A stretch of 32,108 nt of DNA from the NCBI GenBank assembly GCA_030537465.1, contig JAUNMP010000035.1, positions 1-32,108 on the forward strand, read 5' to 3'. The stretch's first letter is position 1. Every line of letters begins with the position of its first letter. The stretch is from a bacterium. Lineage in GTDB: Bacteria > Verrucomicrobiota > Kiritimatiellia > RFP12 > UBA1067. The position numbers were made by a program, and so were the translations under genes. The notes beneath the pieces were generated by a model. The model was given only the letters and a program-made list of their open reading frames with translations. It was not told the origin of the DNA and did not search any database. This document shows positions 15,523 to 23,348 of the stretch, piece by piece.

Positions 15523-17823
15523 CTACTTGGTCTTCACAAATTCGATCTTGTCGATCCAGAGCGCCTTGATCGCGCTTTTGCCGTCCTTGTTGAACCGCCC
15601 CGGACCAATCCAGAAGTACTCGCCGTCGTTCGGCACCCAGGTGCAGACGTCGTACCAGGCATAGTCGGCCCCGACCGCGTCAGTCTTCGGATGGATCTCC
15701 CCACGGCCCTTCTTGGCGACCGGATCGTAGACCCCCGCCCAGAACGCCTCACCGGCGGACTCCTTCTCGCAGCGGAGCCGCACGCGCACCGTGTACTTCG
15801 CCCCAGGCTCGAACGCCACACGGTGCATGTAGAACTGGCAGCACCATTCGAAATGCGTGTTGAAGAGCTTCAGCGCCTTTTTGTCGCTTGCCTTCGGGTC
15901 ATCCACGAAGTCCCCCCAGGTGCCTCGCCGGCAGCAGGTGATGAACGACTCCTGGAGTTCCCCACGTGTCTGCCCGTTCTTCAGTCCTGCCGGTTCCTTC
16001 GCAAGCAAGTCTCGCCACCCCTGCACCAGCTGATTGTGGCGGTCGATGCTCTCGGCCAGCCGGATGTTCTTCGCTTCGTCCATCCGGTCCAGCAGGCTCT
16101 TCGCCAGCCGCTTCTGTGCAAAGAGCGGCGACGCGTCCACGGGTTTCGTCGACAGCCACAGCGCCTTGTCGCCCGTGCGGCGCAGACGCTCGAGACGCAT
16201 GTAGTCGACCGCGAACGCCCCCATCCGCACATTGTAGGAGGTCGCCTTGTCGTCCTTCGTCGCGGCGATTGCCTTGTCCCAGAGTCCCGCGGCCTTCTCG
16301 AGGAACGCATCGGGGATCGCCGGATTCTGTGGTCCCACCCAGATGGAAAGAGGCTTGTTCGATGGCGTCGAGTAGGCAATCTGCAGAGCATGAAGCTCGT
16401 CGAAGTAGCGGCGGACGAACGGCGCCCCCTTCCCATAATACCCCTCAAAGAAATCCTTGAGCAGCGGCTCGATCGGCAGTTCGGGATTCCACATCCACTT
16501 CGCCAGCAGCCAGCTCTTGAGTTCGGCGAAGTCTCCATGCCGTCCCTGGTAGGCCCCCTGTTCAAAGATCTCCCTCACGTTGTTGTCGCGGAAGAACTTC
16601 AGATTCCCCTGCAGCGCGAGCACGTTCGCGAACGGCATCGTGTAGTTCGGGAAGTCCGTCGTGTAGTCCCACACGTAGAGCTGCCCGGTCTGCTTCTTCC
16701 AGCCCTCGATGTCGCGGCGGAAGGAAATGTTTTCCTTGTACGGACTCACGTCGATTGGACGCGCGAAGTCGCATTCAATCGTGCAGAGGCACGGCACCAC
16801 GTTGTGCCGCAGCTTCGTCTTCTTCGGCGGTTTGCGCGTGTACTGGTAGGCCAGAGTCTCGATGACGACGTCGGGAAACTCCTTCTCCACCGCCTCCGCC
16901 ACGGCGTTCACGAAGCGGATCATCGTGCCGGCATGGCTCTCCTCCTCATCGTCGACCGCCTTGCACGTTTCGCACTGGCAGTAGTGCAGCCAGTCGTTCT
17001 GGCTCACCCCGTAGAACTTCGCGCCCGGATCCTTCCGGATGCGCGCCAGCACCCGCTCCGTGACAATGCGCAGCACGTCGGGGTTCGTCAGGCAGAGCTG
17101 GCTCGGATGCTTGACCCGCTTTCCGTCCTCGAGGCTGAAGTACTCGGGATGCGCGTCGAAGAATTCGTCCGGCGGCATCAGTGTGTTGAACGTGTGGCAG
17201 CTGCCGAGCCCGCCGCCGAAGCGGAACGAGTCGCCGCCGAACTTCTCCGGCACCCGCGCGCAGTGGTTGTAGCCGTTCACGCGCAGGCGAGCGGAGAACT
17301 CACGATGGACGTTCATGTCGTACCAGAACGGCTCGCGCATCGCGAACGCCGGAACCTGCGTATCGTCCAGGTCGTCCGGCACGACCACACGCGCCTTCGA
17401 GGGAATCACCGAATGCCAGGAGGCATACCATTTGCAGCCCGCATACTTCTCGAGGACCTCGTAGACGCCGTAGAGCGCGCCGCGCCGCCGCGAACCATGG
17501 ATGAACAGGCGCTTGCCGTCCACCGCGAGGCGGAATCCGTCCGTCCCCAGCGACGGCGGCAATTCCGAGAACTTCGTCTCGCCCACCACGACTGCCTTCT
17601 CCGGAAGACTCTGCGCGTCTGTCGCGATCGGCAGCGTCACCCCCGTCACCTTCGCGAGGAAGTCCCGAAGCTCCTCCGCCGCATACTTTTCACTCGGGCT
17701 CGCCTGCCCAGACCGTACATTCGTGTAAGCCGAGGGGCTTCGCGGCTGCACCAGCCCGATCTCACCCGCCAAGGCACCCGCCAAGGCACCCACCGCAACA
17801 ACAAGAAATGTGACGTTCCTCAT
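15523..17823 (-). CDS. secreted DUF4838 glycan-active protein
   Basis: This 766-residue protein has a signal peptide (MRNVTFLVVAVGALAGALAG) and an N-terminal GH67N/hexosaminidase-type domain (YAAEELRDFLAKVTGV ... RRRGALYGVYEVLEKYAGCKW). A DUF4838 (PF16126) core follows, with the hallmark SQNDWLHYCQCETCKAVDDE near residues 275-295. A beta-rich C-terminal domain from about residue 650 resembles a carbohydrate-binding module (VAFEPGAKYTVRVRLRC). DUF4838 proteins are common in PVC and Bacteroidota polysaccharide clusters and are thought to be glycoside hydrolases, but activity is not established. The signal peptide contains a small tandem repeat (GALA-GALA) encoded by a 12-bp DNA duplication. An extended -10 lies six bases before the ATG, predicting a leaderless message that continues into the rhamnosidase gene. 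Confidence 0.85.
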   Translation of the reverse strand: MRNVTFLVVAVGALAGALAGEIGLVQPRSPSAYTNVRSGQASPSEKYAAEELRDFLAKVTGVTLPIATDAQSLPEKAVVVGETKFSELPPSLGTDGFRLAVDGKRLFIHGSRRRGALYGVYEVLEKYAGCKWYASWHSVIPSKARVVVPDDLDDTQVPAFAMREPFWYDMNVHREFSARLRVNGYNHCARVPEKFGGDSFRFGGGLGSCHTFNTLMPPDEFFDAHPEYFSLEDGKRVKHPSQLCLTNPDVLRIVTERVLARIRKDPGAKFYGVSQNDWLHYCQCETCKAVDDEEESHAGTMIRFVNAVAEAVEKEFPDVVIETLAYQYTRKPPKKTKLRHNVVPCLCTIECDFARPIDVSPYKENISFRRDIEGWKKQTGQLYVWDYTTDFPNYTMPFANVLALQGNLKFFRDNNVREIFEQGAYQGRHGDFAELKSWLLAKWMWNPELPIEPLLKDFFEGYYGKGAPFVRRYFDELHALQIAYSTPSNKPLSIWVGPQNPAIPDAFLEKAAGLWDKAIAATKDDKATSYNVRMGAFAVDYMRLERLRRTGDKALWLSTKPVDASPLFAQKRLAKSLLDRMDEAKNIRLAESIDRHNQLVQGWRDLLAKEPAGLKNGQTRGELQESFITCCRRGTWGDFVDDPKASDKKALKLFNTHFEWCCQFYMHRVAFEPGAKYTVRVRLRCEKESAGEAFWAGVYDPVAKKGRGEIHPKTDAVGADYAWYDVCTWVPNDGEYFWIGPGRFNKDGKSAIKALWIDKIEFVKTK

Positions 17824-17829
17824 GCCGAG

Positions 17830-17838
17830 AGTATACCA
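17830..17838 (-). promoter_or_regulatory. extended -10 promoter (TGG-TATACT) abutting the DUF4838 start
   Basis: The minus strand reads TGGTATACT, then six bases (CTCGGC), then the ATG at 17823. No ribosome binding site fits in that space, so a leaderless transcript is predicted. No -35 match is visible. Confidence 0.55.
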
Positions 17839-17865
17839 CAATCCGCGCCGAGACGGTGTGAAGCC

Positions 17866-17901
17866 GAATCGACAGGAGGCGACAGGAATCGACGGGAGTC
17901 G
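17866..17901. repeat. 10-bp tandem repeat between the HzsA-like and DUF4838 genes
   Basis: Three adjoining decamers read GACAGGAGGC, GACAGGAATC and GACGGGAGTC (17871-17900), preceded by a partial unit. They lie in the 101-base gap after the stop codon of the HzsA-like/FGE-like gene and before the DUF4838 promoter. No hairpin terminator is seen here. Confidence 0.75.
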
Positions 17902-17924
17902 TGTACCTTCCGTGGCAAGGGGCG

Positions 17925-20900
17925 TCATTCTTCCACGAGGATGCGGAAGCCGACGTCGTGGACACGCTGCCACGGGCGGTACGTCACATCCCCGCCAAAC
18001 GTCGCCTCCTTCGGCCGGCTCCAGCATGAACCGCCGCGTGCAACCGCACGCCCCTCGCGCCCCGTGTCGCCCGTCCACTCCCACACGTTCCCGTGGACAT
18101 TGCGCAGCCCCCAAGCGTTCGGCGCGAACGCCTCGACCGGCGCCGACACGCGATAGCCGTCGTCGAAGCGGATGTCGGCGGGGCGCCACTCTGGAACCGC
18201 CATGCCTGGCACATTCGCGCGGAAGCGGTCCTGACGGCGGAATGTCTTGTCCGCCAGGTTGGCGACCTTCGAGAAGTCAGTATCGCGCGTCCCGTACCAG
18301 AGCTCGTTCGTCGAACCCGCACGCGCCGCCCACTCCCACTCCGTCCCCGAAGGCAGACGCGCCTTCGCGCCGACCCTCTCCCCGAGAGCCTGGCAGAACG
18401 CCGCGGCCTCGTCGCGCGACACACGCACGACAGGCTGCGTCGGCTCATTCAGCGCGTAGCCGCGCTCCTGCTCCGTGAACTGCATGAACTCGCCCCGCTC
18501 CAGTCCGCTGTCGTGCGTCGGCACCAGCCGGCGATACTGCTCGTTGGTGATTTCGTCCACGCTCATCCAGTAGGACCTTCCACCCGGAATCGCCGGGATC
18601 TTCACCAGCTGGATCTTCACGTCCGCGCCAAGGTCCAGCGAGCGACGAGCAAGCAGCGCGTCTCGCCCCGCGATCGCGGGACTGACGGAGGGTACGGGGC
18701 GGGACGCCCCGCCTACAGAGGTGTTTCCCCTCGGCAGCACAGGCGTCTTCAGCTCCGCCTTTCCATAAGTCCGCTCATGGTCCTCCTCGATGTTTGCGTA
18801 GCGGCGCTGGAGATCGGCGCGGCGCCGGGCGAAGTGCGCCACGCGGTTCGTGCCGACAGTCTCGCTCCAGGTTCCATGCCCCATGCGGTTGAGGTCGATC
18901 CAGGTATTGATGCGGTCCCAGGACTCCGCGTCGAGCAGCACGCCGTGGTGGCCGCGCTCCAGCATCTGCACGAGGGCCGTCGTGTCCGCCGCCACTTCGC
19001 AGGGCGTCAGCACGTCGTTGTCGCCCTCCTGCGTGTGGTTTCGCACATAGGAACAGAGCTCGATGTAGCTCGGCGGGAAAAGTCCGTCCGTCAGATAGTA
19101 GACGTCCTTCGACTTGACGCAGATATCGGGACGGTCCGTCAGGTTCGGCTGGGCGAGCCCGCCGCGGAAGGCGTTCCCCGCCGGTGGCTGTCCCTTCCCG
19201 TCGTGGCAGCAGATACAGTAGCGGTCCAGCACTGGCTGGACCTCGCGGCGGAAGTCGAAGCCGCGCTCCGGACCATACCACGGCTTGATCTTCGACGGTT
19301 CGCGCTCCATCGCCATCAATCTGCGGTTCGGTCCCGCGCTCGCCTGGTTCTCCTCGTGGCACCCGCTGCAGGAGGAGAGCGTCCCCGGCATCGCCTGCGT
19401 CCAGCTCCGCATCAGCTGCAGCGCCCGCCCCTTCTCGTCCAGGGGCTGCATCGAGATCGGCAGATTTGCCGGAATCTCGAAGTAGGCCGAACCATCCGGC
19501 TCCACGGGGACCGTTCCCAGAATACGGTTGATGTCCCAGGGACCATCCAGTCCATGATGGTCCGTCTCGCCGCCCATCCAGCGGTAGGCGAAGGAGTAGG
19601 TGAAGATGCGGAGCGCCTTCACCGTGCCACGCGGCACGCCCCGCAGCCCCAGCCCCTCGTAGATGTCCGTCACCTTCATCCAGGCCTTCTTCTCGCCGGC
19701 AACCGTCTTGTCCGCGATGATCGGCGGCGTCTTCGTCGGCTGGAGCGGCTGCGGCTCGAGATAGACGCTCTCGGCGTCCTCAACGATTGGCGTCAGGTTG
19801 TCGAAGGCGTCCGCGAGGTAGAGTCCCCAGGCGTCCTTCTCCGTCGGACGCGCAGCCACGATGACGTAGTTCTGCGACAGCGGCCAGGGGTGGCAGAACT
19901 TCGGCCACGAATAGTCCGTCAGCCGGTCGCGCACGACCGGCTCCACCGGCTTCCCGCGTTCCGGGAAGCGCTGGACGACGCCATCTGCATGTTTGCGCCC
20001 CTTGTTGACGTCGAAGAGGACCAGCTCGCCGAACCGCGGCTGCCCGTGGTGCCCCGTCACCGTCGCCGTGAAGCGGTCGGGATTGTCAGGGCACACCCGC
20101 GCGTTGAAGAGCGCGTTCGGCCAGTACGAGTCGCTGCCATAGTAGGCGCGCTGGGTCGTGCCGTCCGGATTCATCGTGAAAAGGCGCCGCGACGCGTAGT
20201 GCGTAATTCCCGAGTACTCCCAGTGGAGGTACATCACCCGCCCGTCGGGCATCACGTTCGGGCACCAGTTGTTGTCCTGGTCGAAGGTCAACCGGCGGAT
20301 CCCCCCCGTCTTCTCGCGGCGGTAGAGGCTTGCCACCCAGCTGTGGCCCCGCACACAGGGCACTCCGACCATGGAGGCGTCGGAGAGGAAGATCAGCGCC
20401 CCGTCCGGCAGATAGCAGCCCGCGTAGCAGTTCACGTCGGCGTCCGGGATGAGCTCGATTTCGCGCGGCTTCGCCTCGGGCTGCGTCAAGTCCAGTTCGA
20501 AGACCCTGTGGATCGCCTCGACGGCACGTGTCTTGTCGCCCGTCTTCGGCGGATGGTCCACCCGATCCGTCCGCCGCGTGTACATCGCCCGCGTCGCGTC
20601 CCAGTGCAGACAGACTTCGCCCAGATAGCCATTCGCGGGCGTGGCGTCGAGCACCTTGAAGGTCGGCTTCCCGCGGAGGTTGGAGAGCACGCCCAGTTCG
20701 TTGGTGCAGCCGGCGAAGACGTCGCGTGGCTGGTTCCAGTTCTGGTAGAGCCCCAGCGCGTTCTGCCTGCGCCGGATCACCAGCAGTCGATCGGCGTCCA
20801 GCAGCGGGTTCTGGAGCAGACGCGCACGCAGATCGGCGAGGAACTTCTCGCCGCCGTCGATCGGCGGCAATTCGCCGTAGTAGGGTCCCCAGTCGCCCAT

Positions 20901-21119
20901 GATGGCGTTCATCAGGCGCTTGCGGTCCCGTTCGAACGTCTGAAGCCACTTCGGGCTCGCCTCGAAACGGCCTGGCCAGCGTTTCGCCATGTCCTCCCAC
21001 GCCATCCGCACGTTCGCGGGGTTGACGGATTCCAGCCGCCGCAGCACATGGTCCCTGCGGTCTTCGGCCGCCACCGCGGCAATCGCGGCCAGGCACAAGA
21101 CGAAAACAAGTCGCTTCAT
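17925..21119 (-). CDS. secreted chimera: HzsA-like propeller, c-type haem motifs, FGE/sulfatase-modifying-factor-like domain
   Basis: This 1064-residue protein has a Sec signal peptide (MKRLVFVLCLAAIAAVAAED). The large N-terminal part contains beta-propeller strands of the TolB/PD40 kind (RRLTFDQDNNWCPNVMPDGR) and resembles the hydrazine synthase alpha-subunit-like proteins of planctomycetes and verrucomicrobia. Two CxxCH haem-binding motifs follow, CSGCH near residue 580 and CICCH near 635, consistent with a dihaem c-type segment. From ~831 to the end is an FGE-sulfatase/SUMF1-fold domain (LPSGTEWEWAARAGS, NVHGNVWEWTGD, ARGGSCW, VGFRILVE). The usual active-site Cys pair of true formylglycine-generating enzymes is not recognisable. 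The ATG overlaps the queE stop by four bases (ATGA), so it is the last gene of the trmB-queD-queE cluster. Its role is unknown; periplasmic redox work is a guess from the haem sites. Confidence 0.8.
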   Translation of the reverse strand: MKRLVFVLCLAAIAAVAAEDRRDHVLRRLESVNPANVRMAWEDMAKRWPGRFEASPKWLQTFERDRKRLMNAIMGDWGPYYGELPPIDGGEKFLADLRARLLQNPLLDADRLLVIRRRQNALGLYQNWNQPRDVFAGCTNELGVLSNLRGKPTFKVLDATPANGYLGEVCLHWDATRAMYTRRTDRVDHPPKTGDKTRAVEAIHRVFELDLTQPEAKPREIELIPDADVNCYAGCYLPDGALIFLSDASMVGVPCVRGHSWVASLYRREKTGGIRRLTFDQDNNWCPNVMPDGRVMYLHWEYSGITHYASRRLFTMNPDGTTQRAYYGSDSYWPNALFNARVCPDNPDRFTATVTGHHGQPRFGELVLFDVNKGRKHADGVVQRFPERGKPVEPVVRDRLTDYSWPKFCHPWPLSQNYVIVAARPTEKDAWGLYLADAFDNLTPIVEDAESVYLEPQPLQPTKTPPIIADKTVAGEKKAWMKVTDIYEGLGLRGVPRGTVKALRIFTYSFAYRWMGGETDHHGLDGPWDINRILGTVPVEPDGSAYFEIPANLPISMQPLDEKGRALQLMRSWTQAMPGTLSSCSGCHEENQASAGPNRRLMAMEREPSKIKPWYGPERGFDFRREVQPVLDRYCICCHDGKGQPPAGNAFRGGLAQPNLTDRPDICVKSKDVYYLTDGLFPPSYIELCSYVRNHTQEGDNDVLTPCEVAADTTALVQMLERGHHGVLLDAESWDRINTWIDLNRMGHGTWSETVGTNRVAHFARRRADLQRRYANIEEDHERTYGKAELKTPVLPRGNTSVGGASRPVPSVSPAIAGRDALLARRSLDLGADVKIQLVKIPAIPGGRSYWMSVDEITNEQYRRLVPTHDSGLERGEFMQFTEQERGYALNEPTQPVVRVSRDEAAAFCQALGERVGAKARLPSGTEWEWAARAGSTNELWYGTRDTDFSKVANLADKTFRRQDRFRANVPGMAVPEWRPADIRFDDGYRVSAPVEAFAPNAWGLRNVHGNVWEWTGDTGREGRAVARGGSCWSRPKEATFGGDVTYRPWQRVHDVGFRILVEE
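18691..18715. repeat. REP-like palindrome inside the HzsA-like/FGE-like gene
   Basis: CGGGGCG-GGA-CGCCCCG (18695-18711) is a perfect 7-bp-arm palindrome flanked by GGTA and CCTA. It falls in the linker between the haem segment and the FGE-like domain, at about residues 803-808, and is translated in frame. Similar GC palindromes are normally intergenic, so a coding location is unusual. Confidence 0.6.
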
Positions 21120-21745
21120 CTGATTCCCAGGACTTTATGCATCTGAATCGACAACGACCACGGGGGCAACTGGTCAGGGTTGAGCTTGTTGACCTTCTTG
21201 AGAAGCGTCAGGGCGCGGCGATAGTGGATGCGTCCATCCTGCTCCAGGGGGGAAATGTAGTAGTTCTCCGCCTGGATGCGATCACGCATCACCCGGCAGA
21301 AGGCGACAATCTCGTCCGTCGTCGCCACGATGCGGACCTCGTTGGCCTTGTGCAACATGGTGTCGTCGAGATAGCGCGAGAGGTACTGCGGCTTGGGCGA
21401 CACGGCGATGTAGTCGTAGAGCTCCGGACGGCTCGGCGCGACGACGCCGTTCGTCTCGAGCGCCAGCCAGTATCCCGCCGCCTTCAGCTCCAGAAGCAGT
21501 TCGTCGATGTCCGGCTGGATGGTCGGCTCGCCCCCCGTGATGATCACGCTCTTGTTGCCGAACTCCTTGAGATGCCGCAGAATATCAAACGTCGTGGCCT
21601 GCATCTTCTCGTTCTTGTGGGTGTCGCACCACGAACAGGCGAGGTTGCAGGTCGAGAAACGGATGAACGTCGCAGGACGTCCCACGTTCCGACCCTCCCC
21701 CTGCAGCGAGGAGAAGATCGCATGAAGTCGATAGCGGCTGCTCAT
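21116..21745 (-). CDS. queE: 7-carboxy-7-deazaguanine synthase QueE
   Basis: This 209-residue radical-SAM enzyme converts 6-carboxy-tetrahydropterin to 7-carboxy-7-deazaguanine, a step towards preQ0 and queuosine. The N-terminus has the family signature SLQGEGRNVGRPATFIR, followed by the CX3CX2C cluster motif CNLACSWC (Cys33, Cys37, Cys40). ITGGEPTIQ and LETNG are the SAM-binding motifs, and SPKPQ is typical of QueE. Length is normal. The ATG at 21745 overlaps the queD stop by four bases, and the queE stop overlaps the next start the same way. Translation is therefore probably coupled along the cluster. Confidence 0.95.
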   Translation of the reverse strand: MSSRYRLHAIFSSLQGEGRNVGRPATFIRFSTCNLACSWCDTHKNEKMQATTFDILRHLKEFGNKSVIITGGEPTIQPDIDELLLELKAAGYWLALETNGVVAPSRPELYDYIAVSPKPQYLSRYLDDTMLHKANEVRIVATTDEIVAFCRVMRDRIQAENYYISPLEQDGRIHYRRALTLLKKVNKLNPDQLPPWSLSIQMHKVLGIR

Positions 21746-22155
21746 TCCCGGTACTCCGCACAGGAATCAGGCGTCTCCCACACCCGCACGCTGCAAAGCC
21801 CCGGCAGGTGCGCCTTGAGTTCGCCGAAGAAATAGCGGGAGAGGTTCTCCGCCGTGGAGCGGAACGGAATCGCCACCGTCCGCATGCCGTTCTTCTCGAC
21901 GACCGCCGCGATCTCGCTCTCGCCGGCGGACGAGCTGTCGTAGATGAACGCGTGGTCGAACCGCGAGAGGATCACCTCCTCGCACGTGTGCTTGAGGTCC
22001 TTGAAGTCAATCACCATGTCCGCCGTGTCGCCGGGCTGCTGGCTTACGCTCGCCTCGACACGATACGTGTGGCCGTGCAGGTTCTTGCACAGCCCTTGAT
22101 GGTTCGTCAGCACGTGCGCCGCGTCAAACTTGACGCTCTTCGTCACAGTCAGCAT
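21742..22155 (-). CDS. queD: 6-carboxy-5,6,7,8-tetrahydropterin synthase QueD
   Basis: This 137-residue enzyme makes 6-carboxy-tetrahydropterin from dihydroneopterin triphosphate, the step before QueE. Zinc ligands are visible as His14 (FDAAH), His27 and His29 (LHGHTY), with the catalytic Cys23 in GLCKNLHGH. The segments VIDFKDLKH, FDHAFIYD and PTAEN-like STAENLSRYFF complete the family pattern. The ATG at 22155 gives a family-sized protein starting MLTVTKSVKFDAAH. It lies 32 bases inside the 3' end of trmB, an unusually long overlap for this cluster. An AGGAATGGAGAGAG stretch in the trmB frame could serve as its ribosome binding site. Confidence 0.95.
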   Translation of the reverse strand: MLTVTKSVKFDAAHVLTNHQGLCKNLHGHTYRVEASVSQQPGDTADMVIDFKDLKHTCEEVILSRFDHAFIYDSSSAGESEIAAVVEKNGMRTVAIPFRSTAENLSRYFFGELKAHLPGLCSVRVWETPDSCAEYRE

Positions 22156-22846
22156 ACTTCTGTTCCTCTCTCCATTCCTTGCCCCGGCACACGCGGCGCA
22201 CGATTCCCTCGCGCGGCTCGTCCTCGGGCGCAATCGTCAGCGGCGCCAGCGGCTGCTCGTCCGCGACCGGCAGCGACTTCCAGGCCGCTGAGTAGATCGG
22301 CAGCCCCTGCCCGCGGAACAGCGTCTCGAATTCCGTCCACGCCTCCGGTCCCCGCTCCATCGGCGCAACGCGCTCAAAGCGCGCATCGCCCGCGAAGCAC
22401 TCCTCCACCGTGTGGAAGTACTCCTCGTGGTCCGTCGCGAACTCCAGCTTGCCGCCGATCTCCAGACGCTTCCAGAGCGCGTTCAGGAAAAGCGGACCGA
22501 ACAGCCGATGCGAATGGTGCTTCTTCTTCGGCCACGGATCGGGGAAGAATACGTACACCGTGCGGGCGTGATGCTCCGGCAGCAGATAGTGGAAGGTGTA
22601 GAGCGCCTCGAGCCGGATGACATGGGCGTTCGTCAACCCCAGTCGACGGGTCTTCCCGTCGAACACGTGCACACGCTCGAGCATGCGCTCGACGCCGATG
22701 AACTCGCAGTCTGGATTCTGCGCGGCCCGTCCCGTGAGGAAACGCCCCCGTCCGCAGCCGACCTCGATCTCCAGCGGACGCGACAAGTCGTAGATCGACG
22801 GGCACTCCAAGGGCCTGCAGGGATCCTTTACTCTGATAATCGCCAT
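22124..22846 (-). CDS. trmB: tRNA (guanine-N7-)-methyltransferase TrmB
   Basis: This 240-residue SAM-dependent enzyme forms m7G46 in the tRNA variable loop. Motif I is LEIEVGCGRGRFLTGRAA near residues 25-42, GVERM follows, and the family hallmark FPDPWPKKKHHSHRL lies in the middle. The C-terminal catalytic region has FATDHEEYF and EAWTEFETLF, close to the usual T-x-FE motif. The last ~45 residues extend beyond many TrmB proteins, and their coding sequence overlaps the start of queD. The pairing with queD and queE gives a tRNA-modification cluster. No clear promoter was found in the repeat-rich gap upstream (22850-22946). Confidence 0.92.
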   Translation of the reverse strand: MAIIRVKDPCRPLECPSIYDLSRPLEIEVGCGRGRFLTGRAAQNPDCEFIGVERMLERVHVFDGKTRRLGLTNAHVIRLEALYTFHYLLPEHHARTVYVFFPDPWPKKKHHSHRLFGPLFLNALWKRLEIGGKLEFATDHEEYFHTVEECFAGDARFERVAPMERGPEAWTEFETLFRGQGLPIYSAAWKSLPVADEQPLAPLTIAPEDEPREGIVRRVCRGKEWREEQKYADCDEERQV

Positions 22847-22863
22847 TTCAAATGCCTAAAAAA

Positions 22864-22950
22864 CTCAACCTTGAACTTTGAACCTAAAACTTTGACCCCG
22901 GAACTTGGAACCTGGACCCCGGAACTTTGAACTTTGAACTTTGAACCTAC
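22864..22950. repeat. 7-bp tandem repeat cluster (TTGAACT/TTGGAAC variants)
   Basis: Most of the 100-base gap between the thioesterase stop and the trmB start is made of 7-bp units such as AACTTTG, AACCTGG and ACCCCGG, with three identical AACTTTG units in a row near 22923-22943. The array runs up to the thioesterase stop codon at 22947. No function is evident, and it leaves little room for a classic trmB promoter. Confidence 0.85.
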
Positions 22951-23348
22951 TCATCGATCATCGCGATGAACTTCTCCGGCGGCGGCATCGGATGGAAGGT
23001 TTCCGTCGAGACGAAGCAGTGGCGCGTGAAGCCATCCACCAGCACCTCGGGCGCCCCCTTCACACGCACCTCGCACGAGATTTCAAGCCGAACGCCCTTG
23101 TGCGCGCTGCACCAGGCCGTCACCTCGAGGAGATCGTCATACCGGGCCGGACGGTGATAGTGCACCTCGGCATGGACGACGGGCAGCATCCAGCCCTCCG
23201 CCTCGCACTGCTTATAAGTATACCCACAGGCGCGCATCAGTTCGTTGCGCGCCCGCTCGAAGATCGTCAGATAGTTGCCGTAGTAGACCACGCCCATCTG
23301 GTCGGTGTCCGCATACGGCACACGATAGTCCATCGTTATTTTCCGCAT
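22947..23348 (-). CDS. YbgC/4HBT-family acyl-CoA thioesterase
   Basis: This 133-residue hotdog-fold protein is expected to hydrolyse acyl-CoA or acyl-ACP thioesters in the cytoplasm. The N-terminal active-site motif YADTDQMGVVYYGNYLTIFE carries the catalytic Asp16, as in YbgC and 4-hydroxybenzoyl-CoA thioesterases. The central helix 'ARNELMRACGY' and the strands AEVHYHRPARYDDLLEV are in family order. Whether it serves Tol-Pal-linked lipid metabolism, as proposed for YbgC, cannot be told because no tol or pal gene is here. A -10 element within a hairpin lies seven bases before the ATG at 23348; no ribosome binding site is visible. Confidence 0.9.
   Translation of the reverse strand: MRKITMDYRVPYADTDQMGVVYYGNYLTIFERARNELMRACGYTYKQCEAEGWMLPVVHAEVHYHRPARYDDLLEVTAWCSAHKGVRLEISCEVRVKGAPEVLVDGFTRHCFVSTETFHPMPPPEKFIAMIDE

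Noticed and set aside
17925-21119. True hydrazine synthase / anammox metabolism
   Set aside because: Only general similarity to HzsA-like proteins is visible; no hydrazine synthase beta or gamma genes and no other anammox genes are present, and the FGE-like fusion argues for a different role.
18093-21146. Very long plus-strand open frame (about 1017 codons) opposite the HzsA-like/FGE-like gene
   Set aside because: It encodes Arg/His-rich low-complexity sequence with no domain motifs and is the expected antisense shadow of a high-GC gene. The same applies to the long plus-strand frames at 15691-18156, 11593-13719, 8638-10632, 6506-8524 and 13730-15466.
22864-22950. CRISPR array
   Set aside because: Units are 7 bp, directly adjacent and imperfect, without spacers, and no cas gene is nearby. 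No other stretch shows 25-40-bp repeats with spacers.
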